From contig OZ250179.1 of the NCBI GenBank assembly GCA_965238125.1, positions 2,976,001-3,040,000 of the forward strand: 64,000 nt of DNA, written 5' to 3'. The notes beneath the pieces are model-generated. The model did not search any database. It saw only the letters and a program-made list of their open reading frames with translations, and had not been told where the DNA came from. Shown piece after piece: positions 53,630 through 62,234 of the stretch. Both the position numbers and the translations under genes were made by a program. Origin of the DNA: UBA6623 sp965238125 (GTDB lineage Bacteria; Acidobacteriota; Terriglobia; Bryobacterales; UBA6623). Each line of letters opens with the position of its first letter. Position 1 is the stretch's first letter.

Positions 53630-55243
53630 ATGGCTTCCCTTGCTGGCGCTCGTGAAACGATAGGTGCGGTCGGTCGCCCGCTGACGCTCATCGTGCTCGG
53701 AGCGATGTTTCTTGTCGAATACTCGGGTGGTTACGCGGTCAGCCAGACCTGGCAGCTGATCATCATCCTGCTGGGGCTCATTCTGGTGTTTCAGAGCTTC
53801 ACGGCGCCCGCGGGATCCGAGCCTCGGCCGCTGCCCGAACCTCGCCACAAGTCTCTATTCGGTCCGATCGTCTTGATCGGAATTGGAGCCGCTTTATTAG
53901 CAAGAAATCTGGATCCGAGCCTTTCACTGCGGACCTGGTTCGCCGCGTATTGGCCCTGGATCTTGATCGTCTGGGGCGCTTTCCGGTTGCTGGAGATGCT
54001 CGTCCATCGTGGCTTCGGCCGTCCGGCACCCCGGGGATTAGGTTTCGGCGCGGCGGCATTGGTCCTCTTGCTGGCGGCTGCGGGAACGGCGGCGCGGCAC
54101 GACCCTGAGCACTCTTTCAACCTGGGGATGGGGGCGCGCGGATTCGGGATCTTTGAGCCGTCGGTGGAACTGTCGGTCGATCACTCCTCTGAAATCGAGC
54201 CGGGCACGACGGTTGTGTTAGACAACCTGCGCGGCACGATTCGGGTGACGGGCGTCGAGGGTCCGCGACTGCGCATTCACGGCAGCGCCGAGCTTTGGGG
54301 TCGCGGTGACGACGACGCGCGGGGCCCGTTGATCGAGATCGAGCATCGAGGGGCCGAGGCCTGGGTGAGAACGAGCGAGGACGAACAGATCGATTCGCGT
54401 GACATTCGCTACGACGTTGAAATCGGGCTGCCGGCGAGCGCTCGATTGCGTTCCGATAGCGCCCGCGCCCGGCTGGTGGTCGAAAACGTTGCCAAAGCGG
54501 TCGAAATCCATGCCGGACGCGGCAAGATCACTTTGCGACGCATCGGCGGACCGGTGCGCGTCGACGCCGGGAGGGCGCGGCACATCGAAGCGGAGCGACT
54601 CGCCTCGAGTTTCTCGCTGGAAGGCAATGCAAGCACCCTCGATTTACAGTCGGTCGCCGGGGATGTTGACATCCGCGGCGAGTTGTTTGGGACGGTTCGC
54701 CTAGCCGCGGTGGAAGGCTCGGCGAGAGTGCGCTCGCGCTACGGAGAGCTGGAGGCTGGGGCAATTCCCGGGCGGGTCGAGATCAAGGTTCGCTCGGTGT
54801 CCGGGTCGGAGTTTGACGGCGGGCTGCGGCTTCAAAGCGACCGTTGGCGGCGGGTGCATCTGGAAAAGCTGCGCGGCAAAACGGACGTTCGAGGCCGACG
54901 TATGGATCTGGAACTTTCGGCCGGCGAGGATTTCGGTGAGATCCGAGCCGAAGTGGACAAAGGCGATATTCGGTTGCAGCTTCCTCGGAAGGCTCGGTTC
55001 ACCGTGGATGCGCGGACCGCAAGGGGACGAGTGCGCAATTTCCTGGGACCTTCGGTGCGGACCGCGCGGCAAGGAAGCTCGGCGACGCTGGCAGGGGGGC
55101 CTGGTGATGGTCCTCCGATTCAACTTCAGACCGGCCGCGGCACGATTGTGATCGAGCCGCTGGGGGCGGATTCCGGCGTCGAATGGAACGAAGACGAGGA
55201 GCACGAGACAATCCGAGGGACGCGGATCATGTTGGAAGAATGA
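53630..55243 (+). CDS. DUF5668-type membrane protein with DUF4097-like beta-helix domain
   Basis: 537 residues. The N-terminal third has LiaF-type helices (TLIVLGAMFLVEYSGGYAV, LIIILLGLILVFQSF, IVLIGIGAALLARN, YWPWILIVWGAFRLLEML). The remainder (about 180-500) is a beta-repeat of the DUF4097 kind: repeated short strands such as VVLDNLRGTIRVTGVEGPRL, ARLVVENVAKAVEIHAGRGK, SVAGDVDIRGELFGTVRLAA. Such domains are predicted extracellular adhesin-like folds. Probable downstream output of the ECF operon, 35 bp after the B-box gene. Confidence 0.72.
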   Translation: MASLAGARETIGAVGRPLTLIVLGAMFLVEYSGGYAVSQTWQLIIILLGLILVFQSFTAPAGSEPRPLPEPRHKSLFGPIVLIGIGAALLARNLDPSLSLRTWFAAYWPWILIVWGAFRLLEMLVHRGFGRPAPRGLGFGAAALVLLLAAAGTAARHDPEHSFNLGMGARGFGIFEPSVELSVDHSSEIEPGTTVVLDNLRGTIRVTGVEGPRLRIHGSAELWGRGDDDARGPLIEIEHRGAEAWVRTSEDEQIDSRDIRYDVEIGLPASARLRSDSARARLVVENVAKAVEIHAGRGKITLRRIGGPVRVDAGRARHIEAERLASSFSLEGNASTLDLQSVAGDVDIRGELFGTVRLAAVEGSARVRSRYGELEAGAIPGRVEIKVRSVSGSEFDGGLRLQSDRWRRVHLEKLRGKTDVRGRRMDLELSAGEDFGEIRAEVDKGDIRLQLPRKARFTVDARTARGRVRNFLGPSVRTARQGSSATLAGGPGDGPPIQLQTGRGTIVIEPLGADSGVEWNEDEEHETIRGTRIMLEE

Positions 55244-55307
55244 CGCGACTGCGTGCCGCGAGCGATACGGCAATGGGTGGCGTCGCTTGCCTTACCGGCA
55301 ATGCGCT

Positions 55308-55512
55308 AAACCGAGCCGCGACCGTGAGGGAGCGGAACGAGATGAGATTCTCGGCCCTCAATAAGAGTGGCGGACCTACAATGGCCGGCAACCCGGTCGA
55401 TTGACCGAAAGAGTCCGCCGATTCCTTCCAGTTACCGCATTGGGTCCATCACCTTCACCTCTTTCGGTGATGCCTCATCGCATACCGCTTACTAACGCGC
55501 GCGGCTCGGTTT
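55308..55512. repeat. pair of inverted family A repeats
   Basis: Forward copy AAACCGAGCCGCGACCGTGA.. (55308-55336, long form to 55381 with GAGTGGCGGACCTACA) and a reverse copy ATACCGCTTACTAACGCGCG..GGTTT (55482-55512), about 145 bp apart. The whole 55244-55530 gap before the RACo gene is repeat DNA. Confidence 0.6.
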
Positions 55513-55530
55513 GGGGGCATCCATGCCATC

Positions 55531-57195
55531 ATGAAATTCGACGCTTCGTTCGTCGAATTCGCCGTGTCTCTTCAGGTCTCCATCAACCACGAAACCCTCG
55601 ACACCCCACAGGGCCTGTCCCTGTTTGAATGCGGCGAGCGCTTGGGTGTTCACATTCCCACTTCGTGCCACAAGAACGGCAAATGCCGCGAGTGCCTCGT
55701 TGAAGTCGCCGAAGGCATGGAGCACCTCACTCCGCGTTCGCCCGAGGAAGCGCACCTGAGCGACGCCTTTCGGCTCTCGTGCCGGGCACGGCTCGTTTCC
55801 GACAGCGGTATGGTCCGCTGTCACACCATGCGTCGGGCCGAGTTGCGCATCGAGGAAGCCTCCGACGGGTTGCCTGAACGGCAGGACGTGATCGATCCGG
55901 CGGTCACGCGCCGCGGTAACACGGTTCTCATTGACGGCGAACCGATCGCCGAAGCCGACGGGCCGCTCCACGGCCTGGCTATCGACCTCGGCACGACGAC
56001 GGTCGTTGTGCGCCTCCATGACCTCGAAAGCGGCGCTCTGCTTGCCGTGCAATCGTTCGAGAATCCACAGCGCTTCGGGGGCAGTGACGTCATGGCGCGC
56101 ATCCGCTATGACACCGACCACAAGGGCCGTCTGCTGCAACGCACTTTGCTCGGCTATCTCGGCCGCGCCATTGAGGAGTTCGACCGCGACCCGAATACAA
56201 TCTACGAAATCGTCCTGGCCGGCAACTCGACGATGCGGGATCTATTCTTCGGGTTGAACGTCTATTCGATCGGCCAGAAGCCGTACCAATCCCTGATCGA
56301 GAAAGAGTTCGACGCGGGCAAACGCACAACGACCAGCCTTGCGGTTGAAGCCAAGAAATTCCGCCTGCCGGTGCACCCGAAAGCGCGGGTCTACGGGCTG
56401 CCGCTGATTCGCGGCCATGTCGGGGCGGACTCGGCCGCTTGTCTGTTGGCGGCGGGCTGGGAGAACGAAGAGCGTCTGGTCGCGCTAATGGATATCGGCA
56501 CCAACACGGAATTGTTGCTGGGCAATCGGCAGCGGCTTTTCGTGGCGTCGTGCCCCGCCGGCCCGGCCTTCGAGGGAGGCGTCATTTCCCGCGGCATGCC
56601 CGCGCTCGAAGGCGCCATCGAAGCGGTCCGGATCGCCGACGACGGGTCGGTCCACACGCAATTGATCGGCAACCCGCCGCCCGAGGGCCTTTGCGGTTCC
56701 GGTCTGGTCGAGTTGCTCAGCGAGCTGCGCCGCACCGGGCGCATGAATGATCTGGGGCGACTGGCCGACGATCAAGACCGTTTTGTCGTGGACGCCGAGC
56801 ACGACATCGCACTCACCGAAGCCGACATCAGCGAACTGGCGCAGGCCAAGGCGGCCAACGTCTCGGGGCTGCGGATTGTTCTCAAGCGCTACGGCGTCGA
56901 TCTCGACGACATCGACGTCTTTTATCTCGCCGGGGGCTTCGCCAAGAATCTGGAACTCGACGCCGCCCGCCGCATCGGCCTGATTCCCAATCTGCCCGAC
57001 GAAAAGATCGTCCAAGTCGGCAACGCCTCGATCGCGGGCGCGAGCGTGGCGCTTCTGTCATCCTCGCGGCGGGCGAGACTCGAAGAGTTTGTCACCAACG
57101 TGACGCACGTGGAACTGGAAACCGACGAACAGTTCTTCGACTACTTTGTCGAAGGCTGCCGCTTTGTGCCGGTCGAGACCGAGCCGCCGGAATGA
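55531..57195 (+). CDS. RACo-like ASKHA-domain protein with N-terminal 2Fe-2S domain
   Basis: 554 residues. An N-terminal ferredoxin-like 2Fe-2S domain (PTSCHKNGKCRECLVEV..LSCRARL; Cys in C-x5-C-x2-C..C) is followed by DUF4445-type ASKHA ATPase: AIDLGTTTVVVRLHD, ALMDIGTNTELLLG, YLAGGFAKNLEL and VQVGNASIAGASVALLS. The fold is that of RACo, which reductively reactivates corrinoid methyltransferases, and of related activators. No corrinoid protein or methyltransferase is within 30 kb, so its client is unknown. Start ATG at 55531; the preceding gap is repeat DNA. Confidence 0.85.
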   Translation: MKFDASFVEFAVSLQVSINHETLDTPQGLSLFECGERLGVHIPTSCHKNGKCRECLVEVAEGMEHLTPRSPEEAHLSDAFRLSCRARLVSDSGMVRCHTMRRAELRIEEASDGLPERQDVIDPAVTRRGNTVLIDGEPIAEADGPLHGLAIDLGTTTVVVRLHDLESGALLAVQSFENPQRFGGSDVMARIRYDTDHKGRLLQRTLLGYLGRAIEEFDRDPNTIYEIVLAGNSTMRDLFFGLNVYSIGQKPYQSLIEKEFDAGKRTTTSLAVEAKKFRLPVHPKARVYGLPLIRGHVGADSAACLLAAGWENEERLVALMDIGTNTELLLGNRQRLFVASCPAGPAFEGGVISRGMPALEGAIEAVRIADDGSVHTQLIGNPPPEGLCGSGLVELLSELRRTGRMNDLGRLADDQDRFVVDAEHDIALTEADISELAQAKAANVSGLRIVLKRYGVDLDDIDVFYLAGGFAKNLELDAARRIGLIPNLPDEKIVQVGNASIAGASVALLSSSRRARLEEFVTNVTHVELETDEQFFDYFVEGCRFVPVETEPPE

Positions 57196-57224
57196 TTGGC
57201 TTGGCGCCGGGATCCGCCGCGGCG

Positions 57225-57548
57225 TCAAACCGTTGCTTTGCGGATCGTTCTCTTAAGCCGGTGGATCTCGCGTCGAACCCGTTTCAGTTCCTTGTGATCG
57301 TGGGCCTTGATGAAGTCGTCGCGTTGGCTCTTCAGCTCGCGAATCTGCGTCTTAATGCCGGCCTTGTCCACGCCGACGACATCGTGGTGTTCGTGAATCT
57401 CGATGCCCAGCGCCGTGCAGAGGGCTTTGAGAAGTTGTTCTTTGTTGAGCTGCGTGTAGCCTTTGACGGCCTCATGGTCGAGGCCCTTGGCTAAGTTTCG
57501 CAAGTCGCTCATCTTGGTGTGTTTCAGTTTGTTGTAGGTGTGCTCCAT
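57225..57548 (-). CDS. Rho N-terminal-domain-like small protein
   Basis: 107 residues. DLRNLAKGLDHEAVKGYTQL followed by KEQLLKAL resembles the Rho_N/SAP helix-extended-loop-helix fold that binds nucleic acid. The C-terminal half is highly charged (KSQRDDFIKAHDHKELKRVR..KRTIRKATV), possibly coiled-coil. ATG at 57548 with AGGAG upstream. It is convergent with RACo (29-bp gap). Function unknown. Confidence 0.7.
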   Translation of the reverse strand: MEHTYNKLKHTKMSDLRNLAKGLDHEAVKGYTQLNKEQLLKALCTALGIEIHEHHDVVGVDKAGIKTQIRELKSQRDDFIKAHDHKELKRVRREIHRLKRTIRKATV

Positions 57549-57829
57549 GTGCTCCTCGTCGGCCGGTTCTTGAGGGACCCGGCGCCGTGCCGCCCGCAAA
57601 CCATTATTTTCGATCGGCGCTGCCGCTGTCAAACGTGAGGGGACGGAAAACGGGCCCGCGACGCCTCCGGCGTCGAGAGCACCCGCGCCCGTCCTCGACT
57701 CTGCTCGCCTGGCGGTAGAGCGCGTGAGAGGCCGTAGGGCGATGAGAAGACCGGGCCGTGGATTGCATTGGGTTCGTATGGTTGTTTTTGGGTGAGGGTA
57801 AGATGCTATCAAATTATTGATATGACATG

Positions 57830-58200
57830 GTTTGTATGATTGTTGGGTGGCGGGCGCGACGGTTTGGATGTTCGTGGATGGTCTGGTGCGACCGTCACGA
57901 GGGCGGATTGCGGGCGGGGGCTTGGGTCGGGGGCGCTTGGAGAGGGTCTTGGGGTGGTGGATTGATTGGAAGTGGGTTTTTGGGGTGTTTTTGGGGAATT
58001 TTGGATGGAGGTGTGGCGTTGGGGGGGTGGGTTCGGTTGTTTCGGGCCGCGTTTGGCGGCTAACGTAGGAGTGGCGGCGCTTTCACGGGTGTGGTGGGGC
58101 GGGTTTCGGCGGTGGGTGGGTTGACCGGGTCGTTGGTGGGGACGCGGTGGCTGGTGGGGGCGGGGTCGTGGGATACTTCGGGTCCGCCGCCTTCCTGATG
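57830..58200. other. strongly G/T-skewed low-complexity tract
   Basis: The + strand is rich in runs of GGG and GGGG (for example GGGGGGGTGGG near 58021) with very few A or C; long reading frames through it are artefacts of missing stops. No gene is recognised. It lies between the Rho_N gene and an insertion sequence; 57549-57829 contains nothing else found. Confidence 0.6.
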
Positions 58201-58314
58201 GTCTTGACCCGGATTTCCACTTTAGTTTCGGTTCTGCTAACCATCGGGTGGACTCGGACGCCTTTATTTATGCGGGCTTGAAAGCACTCAAGGCGCTGAG
58301 GAGATCAACACCCA

Positions 58315-59646
58315 ATGGGTGAAAAAGAAAACAAACCGTTTCAGCTCACCTTCAATGGATTTCTCAAGGTCGATTTCCAAGGATCGCGAGTCACCTCGGA
58401 TGGCGGGCTGATTCTCATTCGCGAACTGGACGAACGACTCGGACTAGGCAAGCTGATAGACGAGCATCTGACGGATTCGCGGCAAGGCTCGAACAAGAAG
58501 TTCCCGTTCGTCGATCTGCTGCGACAGTCGGTCTACTCCCGCTTGGCGGGCTACGAGGATCTCAACGACGCCGTTCGTGTCTCCGCCGATCCAACCTTTC
58601 GGCTGATTGGCTCGAAGAAGAACTGGGATCGCGGCGCGGCGCTGACCTCCCGGCTGCAGAGCTTCGAGACCGCCATGCTCGCCGGCGACGAGAATCTGAT
58701 CGGGCTGATGGCGGTGAACCGCGAGTTGATCGCGCAAGCCGAGGCCGGTGATGACTCCGCGTGCGTCGTGCTGGACATGGACTCTACCGAGAGCCCCGTC
58801 CACGGCCGGCAGGAAGGCAGCGCCTACAACGGCCACTTCGAGTCGGTCTGCTACCACCCACTGTTGCTGTTCAACCAGCACGGCGATTGCTTGGCGGCAA
58901 AGTTGCGACCGGGCAACGTGTCCAGCGCCGAGGACTGGGACGAGCTGCTGCTGCCGGAAATCGAACGCCAACAGGCGGAGGGCAAACAGGTGACGTTCCG
59001 GGCCGATGCCGCCTTCGCCAAGCCGGATATTTACGAGACGTTGGAGGAGCGCGGCGTGGACTACGTGATTCGCATCCCGGCCAACAAGAGCCTGGAGCTG
59101 GAGATCGAAGATATCCTGTTTCGTCCGCCGGGCAGGCCGAGCGCAAAGCCCCTGGTGCGCTACAGGAGCTTTCGGTATCAGGCCGCGAGCTGGTCGAAGT
59201 CCCGGCGGGTTGTTGCGAAGGTCGAGCATCACCAAGGTGAGTTGTTTCCTCGCGTCGGTTTCATCGTCACGAGCATGGCCTTGCCGAGCCGCTCGCTGGT
59301 GCGGTTCTACAACAAGCGCGGCACGGCGGAGCAGTGGATCAAGGAAGGCAAACAAGCGACGCATTGGACAAGGCTGTCATGCCATCGGTTCCGGGCCAAC
59401 GAAGTGCGACTGCAACTCAGCGTGCTGGCCTATAACCTGGGGAACCTATGGCGGAGGCTCGGGCTGCCGCAACGGATCAAGAGCTGGTCGCTGACGAGCT
59501 TGCAACAGCGCCTGATGAAGACGGGCGGTAGGCTGGTCAAGCATGCGCGGTACTATTGGCTGCTGTTGGCCGAAGGACATCTGAACCGGCGGCTGTTCGG
59601 CGACATGCTGCATAGGATCTGGGCGCTGCCTGTGCCGGGTGGGTAG
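58315..59646 (+). mobile_element. IS1380/IS4-type DDE transposase, apparently intact
   Basis: 443 residues. DDE residues are discernible: Asp in VVLDMDSTESPVHGRQEGS, Asp in VTFRADAAFAKPD and Glu in YNKRGTAEQWIKEGK (the YREK-like signature). Conserved DGGLILIRELDERLG N-terminus and LSVLAYNLGNLWRR tail fit IS1380. Full length with ATG start, no frameshift. Terminal inverted repeats and target duplication could not be identified by eye. Whether the tract at 57830 lies inside the element is open. Confidence 0.85.
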
Positions 59647-59724
59647 CGTTGCCCGGGCGAGGATCAACAGTTTTTGGCTCCAAAAAGGTTTCGCAGGGAG
59701 CAGTGTCGGCCGGAGCGCCGTTCA

Positions 59725-59752
59725 GTCCGCTCAATCAACGTCTGTGAGCGGA
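59725..59752 (+). terminator. hairpin after the transposase
   Basis: GTCCGCTCA, ten-nucleotide loop, TGAGCGGAC: a perfect 9-bp stem about 80 bp past the transposase stop. No T-run; could be a terminator or an element end structure. Confidence 0.35.
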
Positions 59753-59769
59753 CGGACGAGCCCTGGCGC

Positions 59770-60546
59770 CTACCGGCGGAGGTGATGTGCAGGGTTCAGC
59801 GCGAAAAGACGTGGTATTCGGCGCAGCGGGGGTGTATCCTGTGACCGTGCCAGGGCCAAAATGGAAATCCTGGCTTGAGGGTTCGTCTGATACCGCTCAC
59901 TTACGTTCGCGGCTCGGTTGGGGGCGGCGCGGTTGATTATGTCGGGTTTGGCGGGGATGTATTGATGCTGAAACTCGGGCGGGGCGGTGGGGCTGTAGAC
60001 GTCGAAGCCGTGATCGCCTTTGTTGCGGGCCTCGCGGGCCTCGCGGGATTTTCGTTCGCCTTGGCGGATCTCGGTGAGCAGTTCGACGGCGCGGTAGAAG
60101 CGGCGGGTGAGATGTCCGTCATAGCGGGAAAGTTGGACGACGGAGTTGGTGTGGCCGATCATGGCTTCGCCGAGCAGCTTGGTGCGGCCTTGGCGGTCGA
60201 GTTCGACGTCGGGGTGGAACTGGCGGTTGTGGCGGCGGGTGTGGTTGATGTTGGCGGTGATGATAGCGGTCTCGATGCGGGAGAGGCGCTGCATGCGCCA
60301 GGCGGCGTCGGTGATTTGGCGGCAGATTTCGCGTTCCAGCGGGTTGCGGGGGAGAACCCAGTCCTCGATGGCGGTGAGTTGACGGTCGAATTCTTCGGGG
60401 GCTTCGCCGGGCAGGACGGAGTCTTGGGAGAGCAGGCCGTGCTTGAGAGCGTTTTTGGAAGAGCGGGTTTTTCCGCCGGCGGTGCGTGGTCCGGTGGATT
60501 TTTTGGCGTTTTCGCGGTTGGCGCGGGTTTGCTTGTTGGTGGCCAT
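59770..60546 (-). CDS. 'KSTGPRT' family hypothetical protein
   Basis: 258 residues beginning MATNKQTRANRENAKKSTGP.. with GGKTRSSKNALKHGLLSQD, the conserved N-terminus of a family common in acidobacterial and related genomes, of unknown role, often near mobile DNA. The C-terminal 60 residues cross a family A palindrome (59890-59919) read in frame (INRAAPNRAANVSERYQTNP), so the gene end seems to have been rewritten by a repeat. Start ATG at 60546. Confidence 0.7.
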   Translation of the reverse strand: MATNKQTRANRENAKKSTGPRTAGGKTRSSKNALKHGLLSQDSVLPGEAPEEFDRQLTAIEDWVLPRNPLEREICRQITDAAWRMQRLSRIETAIITANINHTRRHNRQFHPDVELDRQGRTKLLGEAMIGHTNSVVQLSRYDGHLTRRFYRAVELLTEIRQGERKSREAREARNKGDHGFDVYSPTAPPEFQHQYIPAKPDIINRAAPNRAANVSERYQTNPQARISILALARSQDTPPLRRIPRLFALNPAHHLRR

Positions 60547-60657
60547 GGTTACCTCGTTACCAGGATAAGGCAGGGGTGGAAGGGTAGCGGGGGGTTGAAT
60601 TTTCTAAGTTGTTGGGAATAAAGGGGAAATATTTTTCTTACGTGCGTGATGGGGATT

Positions 60658-60921
60658 CCGTGTCGCCGGGGTACGTGAACCGTTAACCGTGAACCGTTAG
60701 CCGGGTCGCGACGGCGACCGACCGCTTGGCGGCCGGTCTTGGGCAGGTCTGGAGACCTGCCCCACTGCCGGGGTACGTGAGCCGTGAACCGTTAGCCGGG
60801 TTGCGACAGGGACCAGCCGCTTGGCGGCCGGTCTGACTCAAGGGACCGCCCTTGGGGCCGCATCACGCGGCGTGAACGACGCCGGGGCGACGCCTACCCC
60901 TCACCCCGTACCCCGGCGACA
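60658..60921. repeat. 264-bp region bounded by a 17-bp inverted repeat, with an internal direct repeat and family B palindrome
   Basis: CCGTGTCGCCGGGGTAC (60658) and its exact reverse complement (60905-60921) bound the region. Inside are two similar blocks (about 60667-60740 and 60769-60835) sharing GTGAACCGTTAGCCGGG and CGCTTGGCGGCCGGTCT, separated by the family B element GGGCAGGTCTGGAGACCTGC at 60741-60766. No gene. Confidence 0.55.
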
Positions 60922-60961
60922 CGGAGTTCGGCGTCACGGAATCGACCACTACACTAGAAAA

Positions 60962-61762
60962 ATGCAAAAACGCTCCCGGCGCCCGCGTTGGGGACAGCAC
61001 TTTCTCCGGGACCCTCGCATCCTGGCCCGCATTGCCGACAGCGCCTTGGGCGGCGGTCCTGACCTTGTCGACGGCCTTGTCGTCGAAATCGGTCCCGGTC
61101 GAGGCGCCTTGACGCAACAACTGCTGACTCGAGGGGCCCGCGTGGCGGCGATCGAGATCGACCCGGAACTCGTCGCGTTCTTGCGGGAAAAGTTCAAAGA
61201 CGCCGATAACTTCGAGTTGATCCACGCCGACCTGCTCGATGTCGATCTCGTCAAGTTCATTCGCGACCGGTCCGACTCCCCCGCCTCCGTGACGGGCAAC
61301 TTGCCCTACTACATCACGTCGCCGATCTTGCGGGCGATCTTTGACGCGTCCGAGGCGGTCTCGCGAGCCGTCGTCATGATGCAGAAAGAGGTCGCCGATC
61401 GGGTAGTGGCTCAGCCGGGCACACGGGATTACGCATTTCTCAGCGTCTTGTGTCAGCTCTACTCCAGGCCCCGGCGGCTGTTTCGCGTGCCGGCACGGGC
61501 TTTTCAGCCGCCGCCCGATGTGACCTCGGCGTTGGTCGAATTCACGCTTGACCAAACCGCCGCCCCGGACCCTGAGTTCGTGGAATTCCTCAAGCTCTCA
61601 TTCGCCCACCCGCGCAAGACTTTGCTCAACAATCTCTCGGCGCGCTACGACCGGGCCGCGCTTGCCGAGCTCGAAACGACCCGCCGCCGCGCACAGCAGC
61701 TCGGCCTCGAGGAACTGCGAGCGCTGTGGCAGGCTGTCGACAAAGGCAGGCGCAACCGGTAG
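60962..61762 (+). CDS. rsmA: 16S rRNA (adenine1518/1519-N6)-dimethyltransferase
   Basis: 266 residues. KsgA signatures: RWGQHFLRDPRIL, SAM-binding EIGPGRGALTQQLL, AAIEIDPELV, and catalytic TGNLPYYITSPIL (NLPY), then QKEVADRVVAQPGTRDYAFLSVL. Dimethylates two adenines in the 3'-terminal hairpin of 16S rRNA. ATG at 60962 starts just before the conserved region; upstream codons are repeat DNA. TACACT lies 6 nt before the ATG. Confidence 0.95.
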   Translation: MQKRSRRPRWGQHFLRDPRILARIADSALGGGPDLVDGLVVEIGPGRGALTQQLLTRGARVAAIEIDPELVAFLREKFKDADNFELIHADLLDVDLVKFIRDRSDSPASVTGNLPYYITSPILRAIFDASEAVSRAVVMMQKEVADRVVAQPGTRDYAFLSVLCQLYSRPRRLFRVPARAFQPPPDVTSALVEFTLDQTAAPDPEFVEFLKLSFAHPRKTLLNNLSARYDRAALAELETTRRRAQQLGLEELRALWQAVDKGRRNR

Positions 61763-61884
61763 AGACGAACACTCGTGTTTGTCCTGGTTCACAGTCCCGA
61801 CAAGCTCTCGGTCGGCGCTCGGTACAGTCCCCAATTTTTCACAGCCCCGAGGCGGCGCGGCTCGGGAGGTTCAAAATCGAATCC

Positions 61885-62196
61885 AATTTGAAGTTTCAGG
61901 TCAGCGGCGCCACCGGCCGCGCCGGATCGTTCAGGGGAGAAACTTGGTCGAAGGGTTCGCCGGGACCGCGCCGCACGGCGGCGCGGCTCGGGTGGGTGAA
62001 AGTCCGATCTATTGGTAGCAGTTGTGAGTCTCCGGGTAGCTCGAAATTTGAAGTTTCAGGTCAGCCTGAAATGGGCAGGCCTGGAGACCTGCCCCACTGG
62101 GAACCGGCGCCGTTGGATGTCAATGAGAAGATCGAGAGACAAGCTGAGAGCTTGTCTCAACTGTGGGCTAGGACCGGCAAGAGTGCCGGTCGCTAC
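61885..62196. repeat. direct repeat plus composite B-C repeat
   Basis: A 21-bp direct repeat beginning AATTTGAAGTTTCAGGTCAG occurs at 61885-61905 and 62045-62065. The second copy is followed by the family B palindrome (62073-62099) and then family C (62168-62196), as at 17100-17217. No gene in 61763-62234. Confidence 0.6.
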
Positions 62197-62234
62197 TTGG
62201 ATGTTTAGTGCCCTCCACTACAATAAGTCGTCTG

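Noticed and set aside
57827..58068. Two overlapping 78-codon frames rich in Gly/Trp/Val
   Set aside because: Artefact of G/T-rich low-complexity DNA lacking stop codons.
58176..59760. Terminal inverted repeats of the IS1380-type element
   Set aside because: No convincing inverted pair was found by eye on either side of the transposase, so boundaries are not given.
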